DNA of 64,000 bases from Cyclobacterium salsum (GTDB lineage Bacteria; Bacteroidota; Bacteroidia; Cytophagales; Cyclobacteriaceae), in NCBI RefSeq assembly GCF_010119245.1, contig NZ_WNKG01000016.1:1-64000 (forward strand), in the 5' to 3' direction. This document shows, piece after piece, positions 1-7,762 of the stretch (its first letter is position 1; every line of letters begins with the position of its first letter). Position numbers and translations under genes: made by a program. The notes under the pieces are model-generated. The model was not told the origin of the DNA and ran no database searches. It was given only the letters and a program-made list of their open reading frames with translations.

Positions 1-32
1 ACCTGAGGAAAATTGTCTTTTATTAAAAGGGG

Positions 33-138
33 CTTCCCATCCCGATCCGCGGCGGATAAGCCCTGCAGCGCCGATGGTACTGGTGCGCCGCGGCGCACGG
101 GAGAGTAGAGCCTGTCCCGACTCGTCGGGATCGCCGCC
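33..138 (+). pseudogene. 5S rRNA-like 3' portion interrupted by palindromes
   Basis: The stretch keeps the most conserved 5S rRNA blocks in order: cttcccatcccga (33-45), taagccctgcagcgccgatggtact (57-81 region), gggagagtag (99-108) and cgccgcc (132-138). Between them sit three short palindromes: tccgcggcgga at 46-56, tgcgccgcggcgca at 74-87 and tcccgactcgtcggga at 115-130. The last lies in an extra segment of about 22 bases where 5S genes normally run straight from GAGAGTAG into GTCGCCGCC. The first 32 bases do not look like a 5S 5' half. It could be a decayed 5S copy, or the end of a functional gene carrying insertions whose 5' part I cannot recognise. It suggests that an rRNA operon ends at the left edge. 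Confidence 0.5.
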
Positions 139-150
139 TCATTTATTCAA

Positions 151-184
151 AAGCCCTTTGGTTTATTCCACAAGGGCTTTTTTT
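151..184 (+). terminator. Rho-independent terminator after the 5S-like sequence
   Basis: An eight-base stem, aagccctt with aagggctt, encloses a short loop and is followed by a run of seven or more T residues. It points rightward and lies directly behind the 5S-like block, as expected at the end of an rRNA operon. Confidence 0.75.
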
Positions 185-207
185 ATGCCCAAAGCTGCAG
201 AAATGTT

Positions 208-581
208 CACCACAGATTACTCGGATCCGCACAGATATTTTGAGGCTCAAAAAACTTATATATTCTTATATAACTTACATGGTTCTTTTTTTAACCATAT
301 AAGGGCATTGAAGGGGTCAGGAAAATTCTTATATGCTCTTATATGCCTGATATGGTTCCTTGTTTATTGCTGAAGAAAGTGTGCACCACAGATACCACCG
401 ATCCGCACAGATAGTTTAAGGATCAGGGAGCGCCTAATATGTTCTTAAGTACCTTATATGGATTTCTTTTTTTTAACCATATAAGGGATATAAGGACATT
501 GAAGGGGGGTAGGGAAAATCTTATATGCTCTTAAGTACCTTATATGGATTTCTTTTTTTTAGCCATATAAGGGAATATAAG
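208..581. repeat. Imperfect tandem duplication of AT-rich hairpin units
   Basis: No gene is visible in 188-618. The stretch is built of repeats. A 30-base element beginning caccacagat and ending cgcacagata occurs at 208-237 and again at 384-413. Each copy is followed by AT-rich sequence containing ccatataaggg, cattgaagggg and cttatatgctctta, so a unit of roughly 176-182 bases has been duplicated and has diverged. In the right half, ccttatatgg pairs with ccatataagg to give two 10-bp hairpins at 452-486 and 538-572. The left unit has a degenerate version near 272-305. From memory, CACCACAGATTACACGGAT-like repeats are widespread intergenic elements in many bacteria. Function is unknown. Confidence 0.7.
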
Positions 582-585
582 TAGA

Positions 586-608
586 GGCATCCGGTAGAAA
601 CGGATGCC
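586..608. repeat. Short GC-rich hairpin
   Basis: ggcatccg at 586-593 pairs perfectly with cggatgcc at 601-608 across a seven-base loop. No T-run follows on either strand, so it is not a classical terminator. It marks the right end of the repeat block. Confidence 0.45.
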
Positions 609-618
609 CCTGCGTGGT

Positions 619-651
619 AAAAAAAGCCCCAGGGCGTTTACCGAGGGGCTT
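619..651 (-). terminator. Terminator of the DUF1080 gene
   Basis: Read on the minus strand, aagcccc pairs with ggggctt and is followed by six T residues. It lies just downstream of the stop codon of the leftward gene ending at 675. Confidence 0.75.
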
Positions 652-674
652 GTTAATGAGTAAGGGATTGCAAC

Positions 675-1616
675 TTATCTGGCAGGCGTAACTTCTACTT
701 TTCGAAATTCAATCGCTCCATGATCTCCCTGAAGCATTAGTGGTCCCGGCTGGCCTTCGTTACTGTCTAGAGCATCTCCGGTAATCCCCGGAATAATCTG
801 ATCACAAATGATTTCCTTACCGTTTGCAATGATGGTTACTCGTCGCCCTATCAGTGTAATGTCAAACGTCTGCCAAACCCCCGGGGATTTAACCACCATT
901 TCGTTGGGAGTTAAAAACCCATATACACCTCCAAAATAGATGGAAGAGGGAGGGGTGCCTTTGTTATCCTCAATTTGCACTTCGTAACGACCTCTCAGGT
1001 AAACCCCACTGTTACTACCCTCGGGATAGCGAAACTCAACATGGAGTTTGAAGTCTTCAAATTTCTGATCTGAAATGAGATTCGCTCCGGCTTCTTTGCT
1101 GGTCAGTACTCCATTAATTACTTCCCATTGGTTTGGAGCATTATCGGCATGCCATCCATCCAGATTTGTCCCATTAAATAATTCAATGGTCTTTCCCCAT
1201 TTTGGTGTGGCATCTTTCAGTAGTAATGGTGCTTTTACAGCTGTAAAGGAGTGGGTTTTACCCATGCTGCTGACGATGCTTCCGGAAAGGCGCTCCCCTT
1301 CCAGGTTCCCTTCAAATACCATATCAAGGTCAGAATCATCCCACTGGGGCGGAATGGCAAAATGTACTTTTCCCTGATCGAAATGAACCTGAGAAATGGG
1401 CCTTGCACTTCCATTGTGGGCCACAAAATAGCCTACGAGTGTACGGAGACCTGAAAGTTTGACCTCCAGCCAGGAAGGCACTTCCTTTCCATCCATCGTA
1501 ACTGTGATGTCCCAGCGTCCGAGTAGGTCTTCCTGCTCCTGAGCTTTTAGATTAGGGCTTGCTAGCAGGGAGCAAAAAATAAAAAACACTCCTAATTGGA
1601 TTTGAAATTTTTTCAT
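675..1616 (-). CDS. Secreted DUF1080 (3-keto-disaccharide hydrolase-like) protein
   Basis: The 313-residue protein starts with a typical Sec signal peptide of about 25 residues ending near KAQ. Residues about 28-130 form a beta-rich region without a family I can name. Residues about 140-313 match the DUF1080 / 3-keto-disaccharide hydrolase fold, a concanavalin-like jelly roll. Visible marks are ELFNGTNLDGW at the domain start, then YLRGRYEVQIED and a C-terminal GAIEFRKVEV strand. Members of this family act on 3-keto glycosides or bind glycans in the periplasm, and the exact substrate cannot be read from sequence. It stands alone, with its own terminator at 619-651. No dehydrogenase partner of the 3-keto pathway is nearby. 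Confidence 0.85.
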   Translation of the reverse strand: MKKFQIQLGVFFIFCSLLASPNLKAQEQEDLLGRWDITVTMDGKEVPSWLEVKLSGLRTLVGYFVAHNGSARPISQVHFDQGKVHFAIPPQWDDSDLDMVFEGNLEGERLSGSIVSSMGKTHSFTAVKAPLLLKDATPKWGKTIELFNGTNLDGWHADNAPNQWEVINGVLTSKEAGANLISDQKFEDFKLHVEFRYPEGSNSGVYLRGRYEVQIEDNKGTPPSSIYFGGVYGFLTPNEMVVKSPGVWQTFDITLIGRRVTIIANGKEIICDQIIPGITGDALDSNEGQPGPLMLQGDHGAIEFRKVEVTPAR

Positions 1617-1707
1617 ATGTTGATATTTGATGGTTAATAATTTTATAAAATTACTGGTTTTTTACTTGCTAATAAAGAGTAGGTACAAATAATGCCCTGA
1701 TACCTGT

Positions 1708-2283
1708 TCAGGGAGTAAGGAAAAGAAGCTGAAGTCCACAAATCAATCCCAGAAATGCTCCCCAAATCAATTCTCCAGATCGATGTCTGCCCAGTTGCCA
1801 ACGGGACCAGGCAATAAGCGGGAGTAGGGTAAAAAGGAAAATGGCCAACCCCAAATTAAGCGGAGAAATAGCGACTGAAATATAGGCAGCGATGGCCAGG
1901 TGCAGTGATACTTTAATACGGAAATTGAGCAAAAAGCCAAGGAATATCAGTTGCAGTAGGATCGTACCGCCGGTGAGGATCTCTTCGGGTAGCTTGCTGG
2001 CCCATAAAAATAGGGTAATGACCGTAGCTAAAAACAACATCCAGCGGTAAAGGGAATACCTTTGCCGTCGGATAGAAACATCAAAATTGCTGTAGTATCC
2101 TTTTCGGGTATGGTATGCGTTCCAGATAATTAAAGGGAAAATCCCAAGGAAGAGGATTCCCGTTAGGGTCCAGATCGCCTTTACAGGTTCGAGTATGGAG
2201 AAAAGGGTATACCCTAAAAAGGCCACCAGCAGGCTGATGGGATGGGCAATTCGGGAAATATACAGTGCCAGTCGGTATCTCAA
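1708..2283 (-). CDS. PAP2-like integral membrane protein
   Basis: The protein has 191 residues and five or six hydrophobic segments. Near the C-terminus SRWQLGRHRSGE fits the third PAP2 motif (SR-x5-H-x3-D), but with Glu in place of Asp. KVSLH fits the position of the PSGH motif only loosely, and an Arg-rich stretch (DVSIRRQRYS) is the only candidate for the first motif. It therefore has the membrane topology and part of the signature of phosphatidic acid or undecaprenyl pyrophosphate phosphatases, but its catalytic residues are atypical. It lies between a DUF1080 gene and the divergent his cluster, and neither neighbour informs its role. Confidence 0.65.
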   Translation of the reverse strand: MRYRLALYISRIAHPISLLVAFLGYTLFSILEPVKAIWTLTGILFLGIFPLIIWNAYHTRKGYYSNFDVSIRRQRYSLYRWMLFLATVITLFLWASKLPEEILTGGTILLQLIFLGFLLNFRIKVSLHLAIAAYISVAISPLNLGLAIFLFTLLPLIAWSRWQLGRHRSGELIWGAFLGLICGLQLLFLTP

Positions 2284-2505
2284 TGGATGGGGTAGTCAGT
2301 GGCGTAAATTTCCGGTATTATTTTCACTATTGATATCCTATTTCGGATTATTTCCTTTTAATACCAAGCGGTTCAAATAAAGGCGATAAAATCCTTACAC
2401 CGATAGCCAGCCAAAATTTCCCGATAAGCTTTCCCTCTACGGGTAAAAGGGTTAATTTAGCGGATTCTAAAAAAACACCAGGTAATCCGTAAAGGAACGA
2501 TAGAA

Positions 2506-3090
2506 ATGGATGTAGCAGTGATCAAATACAATGCAGGTAATGTGCAGTCGGTATTGTATGCCATGGAGCGGCTGGGAGCCAATGCAATACTCACGGATGA
2601 TTGGGAAACGATTAAGAAATCAGATAAAGTTATTTTTCCCGGACAGGGTGAGGCAAGCACTGCCATGAAATACCTAAAAGAAAGAAAGTTGGATCAGCTT
2701 ATCAGCAGCCTGGATCAACCTTTTTTTGGGATTTGTCTGGGGTTGCAGTTACTATGTGAACATTCGGAGGAATACGATACCACCTGTCTGGGGGTGTTTC
2801 CGATCCGCGTCAAAAAATTTCCACCCAATGAAAAAGTCCCCCACATTGGATGGAATAACCTTCAGCAGTTAAAGTCTCCCCTGTTGGAGGGGTTAACGGA
2901 TTCGTCCTATGTGTATTATGTACATAGTTACTATGCAGAAGTAGATCCCAGGTATACCATTGCCACCACTCATTACATGCATGATTTTTCCGCCTTACTT
3001 CACAAGGATAATTATTATGCCATGCAGGCGCATCCTGAGAAAAGTAGCGAGGTGGGGGAAACTATTCTAACCAATTTTCTGAATTTATAA
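2506..3090 (+). CDS. hisH: Imidazole glycerol phosphate synthase glutaminase subunit HisH
   Basis: This is a class I glutamine amidotransferase of 194 residues, the usual HisH length. The nucleophile is Cys77 in GICLGLQ, and the triad is completed by His176 and Glu178 in AHPEKS. HisH hydrolyses glutamine and channels ammonia to HisF for imidazole ring closure in histidine synthesis. The ATG at 2506 gives the expected short N-terminus. The stop codon overlaps the hisA start by one base (TAATG), which implies translational coupling. It is the first gene of the cluster hisH-hisA-hisF-hisIE, and hisG, D, C and B are not in the window. No clear promoter was identified in the 222 bases upstream. 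Confidence 0.97.
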   Translation: MDVAVIKYNAGNVQSVLYAMERLGANAILTDDWETIKKSDKVIFPGQGEASTAMKYLKERKLDQLISSLDQPFFGICLGLQLLCEHSEEYDTTCLGVFPIRVKKFPPNEKVPHIGWNNLQQLKSPLLEGLTDSSYVYYVHSYYAEVDPRYTIATTHYMHDFSALLHKDNYYAMQAHPEKSSEVGETILTNFLNL

Positions 3091-3812
3091 TGGAAATTAT
3101 TCCAGCAATTGATATCATAGACGGGAAGTGTGTTCGCCTCACGCAGGGGGATTATGCCCGCAAAAAAGAGTACGCCTCCGATCCGGTTGAAGTGGCCAAA
3201 AAATTTGAGGAGGCAGGAATTCGCCGGTTGCACCTGGTGGATCTGGACGGCGCGAAGCAAAAAAAAATAGTCAATAAGGAGGTCTTGGAGGGCATCTGTA
3301 ACGCCACTTCATTGCAGGTGGATTTCGGTGGCGGCATTCAGTCTGATGAAGATTTGGAAATGGCCTTTCGCTTGGGAGCCAAACAGGTGACGGGAGGAAG
3401 CATTGCAGTGAAAAATCCAACGTTATTTACGAATTGGTTACACATCCATGGAGGCGAGCGGTTGATTTTGGGAGCAGATGCCAAAAATAGAAAAATAGCC
3501 ATTTCCGGATGGCAGGAGACTACCGCCATGGATTTAATGGGTTTCATCCGCGAATACGCCAAAAAAGGTGTAAAATACGTCATTTGTACAGATGTGGCGA
3601 AAGATGGCCTGCTACAGGGACCATCTCTTGAATTATACCAAGAAATCATGGAGGAAATTCCGGAAATAGAACTTATTGCCAGTGGGGGAGTGGCCTCGGT
3701 AAAGGATTTAGAGGATTTAGAGGAGGCCGGAGTCTACGGTGTCATTGTGGGTAAGGCTTTTTACGAAGGTAAAATTAGTTTATCCGAACTCAGGACATTT
3801 ATAAGAAATTAA
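3090..3812 (+). CDS. hisA: ProFAR isomerase HisA
   Basis: The protein is a 240-residue TIM barrel that isomerises ProFAR to PRFAR in histidine synthesis. The catalytic aspartates are Asp8 (PAIDIIDG) and Asp130 (GADAKN). Both phosphate-binding glycine segments are present: VDFGGGI near residue 78 and ASGGVAS near 195. The start overlaps the hisH stop by one base, and hisF starts one base after its stop, so the genes are almost certainly co-transcribed and coupled. Confidence 0.97.
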   Translation: MEIIPAIDIIDGKCVRLTQGDYARKKEYASDPVEVAKKFEEAGIRRLHLVDLDGAKQKKIVNKEVLEGICNATSLQVDFGGGIQSDEDLEMAFRLGAKQVTGGSIAVKNPTLFTNWLHIHGGERLILGADAKNRKIAISGWQETTAMDLMGFIREYAKKGVKYVICTDVAKDGLLQGPSLELYQEIMEEIPEIELIASGGVASVKDLEDLEEAGVYGVIVGKAFYEGKISLSELRTFIRN

Positions 3813-3813
3813 T

Positions 3814-4569
3814 ATGTTGACCAAAAGAATCATACCCTGCCTGGATGTCATGAATGGCCGTACCGTTAAAGGGGTCAATTTTGTTCAACTTAGAGATGCG
3901 GGAGATCCGGTGGAGCTGGGCAGCATCTATGCACAAGAAGGAGCCGATGAGTTGGTATATCTGGATATAACGGCCACCGTAGAGAAGAGAAAAACCCTGG
4001 TGGACCTTGTGACCAGGGTGGCGAAAACGGTCAATATACCGTTTACCGTAGGGGGAGGAATTTCCAACGTGGATGATGTCAAAGCCCTACTTAACGCAGG
4101 AGCTGATAAGATCAGTATCAATTCTGCCGCAGTGAAAAACCCCAAAGCGGTGGACGAGATGGCCAGGGAATTTGGCAGTCAGTGTATCGTAGTAGCAATT
4201 GATACGAAAAATATTGACGGAATTGATTTCGTGCATACGCATGGCGGAAGAAAGCCCACGGTTTTGCAGACCCGGGAATGGGCCAAAGAAGTTACCGACA
4301 GGGGTGCGGGGGAAATTTTACTGACTTCTATGGATCATGATGGTGTCAAAAATGGGTTTGCCAATGAGATTACAGCAGACTTATCTTCCTTACTTGCGAT
4401 TCCCATCATTGCTTCCGGGGGAGCGGGAAAAATGGAACATTTTAAAGAAGTATTTACGGCAGGAAAAGCAGATGCAGCTCTTGCGGCCAGTATTTTTCAT
4501 TTTAAGGAAATCTCCATTCCTGAATTAAAGAGGTACCTGGAAAACGAGGGGCTGAGTATAAGAAAGTAG
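3814..4569 (+). CDS. hisF: Imidazole glycerol phosphate synthase cyclase subunit HisF
   Basis: The protein has 251 residues and is the TIM-barrel partner of HisH. It uses the ammonia from HisH to convert PRFAR to imidazole glycerol phosphate and AICAR. The catalytic residues are Asp11 ([10 protein letters not shown]) and Asp130 (VVAIDTK). The phosphate-binding loops FTVGGGI (about 78-84) and ASGGAGK are intact. Length and spacing are standard for the family, and it lies one base behind hisA. Confidence 0.97.
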   Translation: MLTKRIIPCLDVMNGRTVKGVNFVQLRDAGDPVELGSIYAQEGADELVYLDITATVEKRKTLVDLVTRVAKTVNIPFTVGGGISNVDDVKALLNAGADKISINSAAVKNPKAVDEMAREFGSQCIVVAIDTKNIDGIDFVHTHGGRKPTVLQTREWAKEVTDRGAGEILLTSMDHDGVKNGFANEITADLSSLLAIPIIASGGAGKMEHFKEVFTAGKADAALAASIFHFKEISIPELKRYLENEGLSIRK

Positions 4570-4624
4570 TCTATGTATATTCAGAATAATCTAATAAATG
4601 GGAGTTGGGATAAAAAATAAGCCA

Positions 4625-5230
4625 ATGGATACGTTAGCAGTAGATTTTGATAAAGTGAATGGGTTGGTACCTGCCATCGTGCAGGATGAAAACTCGAAGG
4701 AGGTGCTTATGCTGGGATACATGAATCAAGAGGCGCTGGACCATTCCCTGGAAAGCGGAAAGGTAACCTTCTTCAGCCGGACCAAGCAAAGGCTTTGGAC
4801 CAAAGGAGAAACCTCCGGAAACTTTTTATTGATTCGTAAAATTGAACTCGACTGTGATAAAGATACCCTGCTGATACAGGCAAGCCCTCAGGGTCCGGTG
4901 TGCCACAAGGGGGACGATACCTGTTTTGCTCATCAAAATCAAAGCAAATCCTTTTTTATCGACGAGTTGCGGAAAGTAATAAAAGACCGGAAAAACAATC
5001 CGTCCAACAAATCCTATACGGCTTCCTTGTTTGCATCTGGAATCAATAAAGTAGCACAAAAAGTTGGTGAAGAAGCGGTGGAGATTGTTATAGAAGCCAA
5101 AGATGATAACAAAGAGCTGTTTTTAGGCGAAGCTGCCGACCTATTGTTTCATTACCTGGTATTGCTGGAAGCGAAGGGTTATGAACTGGACGAAGTAATG
5201 GAAGTACTGATCAGCAGGCACCAAAAATAA
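4625..5230 (+). CDS. hisIE: Bifunctional phosphoribosyl-AMP cyclohydrolase / PR-ATP pyrophosphatase HisIE
   Basis: HisI and HisE are fused, as is usual in Bacteroidota. The HisI half carries MLGYMNQEAL, the substrate-binding TKGETSGN and the metal site LDCDKDTLL...PVCHKGDDTCF. The HisE half, over the last 90 residues, has the pyrophosphatase signature KVGEEAVEIVIEAK followed by a conserved acidic helix. Together they carry out steps 2 and 3 of histidine synthesis. I chose the ATG at 4625 because the family usually begins shortly before the LVPAIVQD strand and the upstream bases are A-rich. An in-frame ATG at 4598 would add nine residues. The gap after hisF is only about 30-55 bases. Confidence 0.93.
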   Translation: MDTLAVDFDKVNGLVPAIVQDENSKEVLMLGYMNQEALDHSLESGKVTFFSRTKQRLWTKGETSGNFLLIRKIELDCDKDTLLIQASPQGPVCHKGDDTCFAHQNQSKSFFIDELRKVIKDRKNNPSNKSYTASLFASGINKVAQKVGEEAVEIVIEAKDDNKELFLGEAADLLFHYLVLLEAKGYELDEVMEVLISRHQK

Positions 5231-5235
5231 CTAGC

Positions 5236-5646
5236 ATGGCTGCTCCCGCAACCTTGTTTGTATATGGCACACTTAGAAAGGGATTTGACCATCCCATGTC
5301 TAAAATTCTGGCTGATTCAGCCAAGTACATGGGAAAAGGAACCTTTCAGGGAATACTATTTGACAGAGGACCTTATCCCGCAGCGGTAGTCTCCAACGAC
5401 AAAGACTGCCTGGTTCATGGTGATGTTTATAAGCTACAAAAGCCAATCAAGGTGCTGGAACTAATGGATGAATACGAAGGAGTAGGAGAGCTACTGGAAA
5501 CGGGCGTTACTTTTGAAAGGAAGCAAGTAAAAATTCAGCTGGAGGACGGTTCGAAACGGTTGGCCTGGGTTTATTTGCATTGCGGATATACGGATCATTT
5601 CATTCCTATTGAAGGTGGAGATTATTTACACTTCAAAAAATCGTGA
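5236..5646 (+). CDS. Gamma-glutamylcyclotransferase-like (AIG2/YtfP) protein
   Basis: The protein has 136 residues with the family signature FVYGTLRKG at residues 8-16. The likely catalytic acid is Glu81 in MDEYEGVG. Relatives form 5-oxoproline from gamma-glutamyl amines, though many bacterial members have no assigned substrate. It starts five bases after the hisIE stop and is probably carried on the his transcript, although nothing links its chemistry to histidine synthesis. A nearly perfect AT-rich hairpin spans its stop codon. Confidence 0.85.
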   Translation: MAAPATLFVYGTLRKGFDHPMSKILADSAKYMGKGTFQGILFDRGPYPAAVVSNDKDCLVHGDVYKLQKPIKVLELMDEYEGVGELLETGVTFERKQVKIQLEDGSKRLAWVYLHCGYTDHFIPIEGGDYLHFKKS

Positions 5647-5656
5647 TTTTTTTGAA
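5632..5656. terminator. AT-rich hairpin across the end of the his cluster
   Basis: ttcaaaaaatc (5632-5642) pairs with gatttttttgaa (5645-5656), with one extra T, across a two-base loop. It spans the stop codon of the cyclotransferase gene. The stem contains its own T-run, so it may end the his transcript or protect its 3' end. Pairing is weak because it is almost all A:T. Confidence 0.4.
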
Positions 5657-5732
5657 ACGGAAGGTAAAAATCTCATTATTTTATTGACTTTCAGGTGTTT
5701 GTAGCGTATTTTAACTGAAAAATTCGGGCTCA

Positions 5733-6269
5733 ATGAAAATAGTTAAGATTATTCTAATTGTTCTGCTGGCAGTGATCGCCATTCCATTGGTATTAGCCTT
5801 GATTGTTCCGAAGGAGTATTCTGTGGAGCGAGAGGTGCTTATTGATAAGCCCCGACAGGAAGTCTATGACTACATTAAGTATCTGAAACACCAGGATAAT
5901 TTTTCCTCCTGGTCTCAAATGGATCCGGAAATGAAGAAAACCTTTTCCGGAACGGACGGGCAGGTCGGCTTTGTATCTGCATGGGAAAGCGAAAACCCAG
6001 ATGTAGGAGTGGGGGAACAAGAAATTATTGATATGGAAGAAGGTCGCAGGATAGAATATGCCCTCCGTTTTAAAGAACCTTTTGAAGCGTCAGATAAAGC
6101 TTATTTTCAATTGGAGTCTGTTGATGCAGATCAGACTAAAGTAGTTTGGGGATTTGAAGGTTACATGGCTTATCCTATGAATAGCATGTTGTTGGTAATG
6201 GATATGGAAAGCCTGATCGGAAACGATTTTTCGGAGGGTCTCGACCGGCTAAAAGCCATTTTGGAGTAA
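5733..6269 (+). CDS. SRPBCC-family protein with N-terminal membrane anchor
   Basis: The protein has 178 residues. Residues about 4-26 form one hydrophobic segment, and the rest matches the START/polyketide-cyclase-like (SRPBCC) fold. Marks are SVEREVLIDKPRQEVYDYI at the first strand and helix, an internal SWSQMDP, and a C-terminal helix after EGLDRLKAI. Such proteins bind hydrophobic ligands in a deep cavity, and the ligand cannot be inferred here. Only 86 bases separate it from the his cluster. Confidence 0.8.
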   Translation: MKIVKIILIVLLAVIAIPLVLALIVPKEYSVEREVLIDKPRQEVYDYIKYLKHQDNFSSWSQMDPEMKKTFSGTDGQVGFVSAWESENPDVGVGEQEIIDMEEGRRIEYALRFKEPFEASDKAYFQLESVDADQTKVVWGFEGYMAYPMNSMLLVMDMESLIGNDFSEGLDRLKAILE

Positions 6270-6486
6270 GACTCAATCGTTAAACAACTTGTTTCTGTTA
6301 TATTTTTTGATCCTAAATTTATTTTTTATTTAAAAAAGTTAGTTTATTGGATTGAATGTTGGTATGTGGTGTATCAACTCCATTATTGTGTTTATCAAAT
6401 TTTTTATTTCATTTTTCCTTTAAACTATTTCAAACAATTTGGTTTGGTACGGGTTCCTCTACCATAAACTACTAAATCAACACACC

Positions 6487-6996
6487 ATGAAAAAATTAAT
6501 GAGTATTTTCCTAATGGCCACTTTTATTGTGGTCAGTTCATTTGCTAACGATGACAAAAAAGATCCGATCCCGGCTGTGGCAGATAAGGATATTGTGGAC
6601 TTAGCAGCCGGAACAGATTTCTTGTCTACTCTGGTGGCTGCTGTTAAAGCCGGAGGTCTGGTAGACGTGTTGAAAGGCGATGGCCCTTTTACCGTTTTCG
6701 CGCCTACTGACGAAGCGTTTGCTAACTTACCTGAAGGTACGTTGGAAAGTTTGTTGAAGCCTGAAAACAAAGATCAGCTGGTAAAAATCCTTACCTATCA
6801 CGTTGTTCCAGGTTCTATCAAATCTTCGGATTTGAAAAATGGGATGGAAGTAGAAACGGTCCAGGGTCAAAAAGTCAAGGTAATGTTGGCAGATGGAAAA
6901 GCCATGATTAATGATGCAACCGTCACTGCGGCGGATATTGAAGCAACCAATGGAATGGTTCACGTCATTGATACGGTTATTCTTCCGGAAATGTAA
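6487..6996 (+). CDS. Secreted fasciclin (FAS1) domain protein
   Basis: The start at 6487 gives a 169-residue protein with a clean signal peptide ([20 protein letters not shown]). An upstream in-frame ATG at 6439 would place 16 unlikely residues before it. A single FAS1 domain fills residues about 30-168. It has the H1 motif [12 protein letters not shown], the central YHVVPG and the H2 motif [14 protein letters not shown]1 proteins mediate adhesion or bind small ligands outside the cell or in the periplasm. The 217 AT-rich bases upstream hold no other gene. A strong terminator follows directly, inside the 3' end of the convergent comB gene. Confidence 0.9.
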   Translation: MKKLMSIFLMATFIVVSSFANDDKKDPIPAVADKDIVDLAAGTDFLSTLVAAVKAGGLVDVLKGDGPFTVFAPTDEAFANLPEGTLESLLKPENKDQLVKILTYHVVPGSIKSSDLKNGMEVETVQGQKVKVMLADGKAMINDATVTAADIEATNGMVHVIDTVILPEM

Positions 6997-7006
6997 ATTT
7001 AGAATC

Positions 7007-7762
7007 TTATAAATTGAGGCTGTTCCTTTGATGGGACAGCCTTTTTTTATTGTTTCTGCCAGGTTTCACTTTCAGGTAACCCTTATCCAGGTAGATTACG
7101 GAATGATAAGTATTCAAATTCAGGCAAAAATCAATGTCTTTTTCTAATTGGTGATTTTGCAGCCTTTTGGTATGGGATGCTTTTTGTAAAAAACCGGTCA
7201 AATCCTGCTTCGCTTTTTGAAAAAGTGCTTCCATGGCCAGGGTGGCATCGCAATCGTGCTTCCAGCCCAATTCCAGCGAAAGAGCCCCTGCAAAAAGGGA
7301 GTCTTCAAGATTAAATCTGCCTTTCCAACCTGCGCAGAGGACCAGAACGTCATTGGTGGTACTTTTTAAATAATCTACCGTAGCTTGCAGGTTCAGGAAA
7401 GCACCGATAAGAATTTCATTGCAGTCACTTTCAGCCAGAGAAATGGCCCTCGTACCGTTGGTAGTGGTCATGGCTAGTTTTTTTCCGGCGAAGGCATTAT
7501 CAAGAAAAGAAAGTGGGCTGTTCCCCAGATCAAACCCTTCCGCTTGCTTTCCATCTCGTTCTCCAGCAATTAGCCAATCCTGGTCTTTGTAGTTTCGGCA
7601 TTCATCCAGCTCTTTTAGGGGTTTGATACACTGTATCCCATTTGAAAGGGCAGTGACCATGGTAGAGCTTGCCCTGAAAATATCTACCACCACTACTGTT
7701 TTTCCCTCTAAATCATGAAGGTGTATCAGGTCAGGACTGATGCAGGTTTCTATTTTCTTCAT
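7007..7762 (-). CDS. comB: 2-phosphosulfolactate phosphatase (ComB family)
   Basis: The 251-residue protein has the ComB hallmarks [13 protein letters not shown] near residues 23-35, [28 protein letters not shown] and [20 protein letters not shown]. ComB removes phosphate from 2-phosphosulfolactate. In methanogens this serves coenzyme M synthesis, whereas in bacteria without coenzyme M it may make sulfolactate or act on another substrate. comA and comC were not seen here. Its start overlaps the gcvT stop by four bases (ATGA), so the two are coupled. The last dozen codons run through the terminator hairpin of the convergent fasciclin gene. Confidence 0.88.
   Translation of the reverse strand: MKKIETCISPDLIHLHDLEGKTVVVVDIFRASSTMVTALSNGIQCIKPLKELDECRNYKDQDWLIAGERDGKQAEGFDLGNSPLSFLDNAFAGKKLAMTTTNGTRAISLAESDCNEILIGAFLNLQATVDYLKSTTNDVLVLCAGWKGRFNLEDSLFAGALSLELGWKHDCDATLAMEALFQKAKQDLTGFLQKASHTKRLQNHQLEKDIDFCLNLNTYHSVIYLDKGYLKVKPGRNNKKRLSHQRNSLNL
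7017..7049 (+). terminator. Terminator of the fasciclin gene inside comB
   Basis: aggctgttcc pairs with gggacagcct in a ten-base stem with one G:U pair, and seven T residues follow. It serves the rightward fasciclin gene and lies entirely within the last codons of leftward comB. Confidence 0.8.

Noticed and set aside
74-373. A 99-codon open frame across the 5S-like sequence and terminator
   Set aside because: It runs through rRNA-like sequence, the terminator hairpin and repeats, and it has no protein-like composition. Such frames are typical false genes at rRNA ends.
6439-6486. N-terminal extension of the fasciclin protein
   Set aside because: It would bury the clear signal peptide beginning at 6487.
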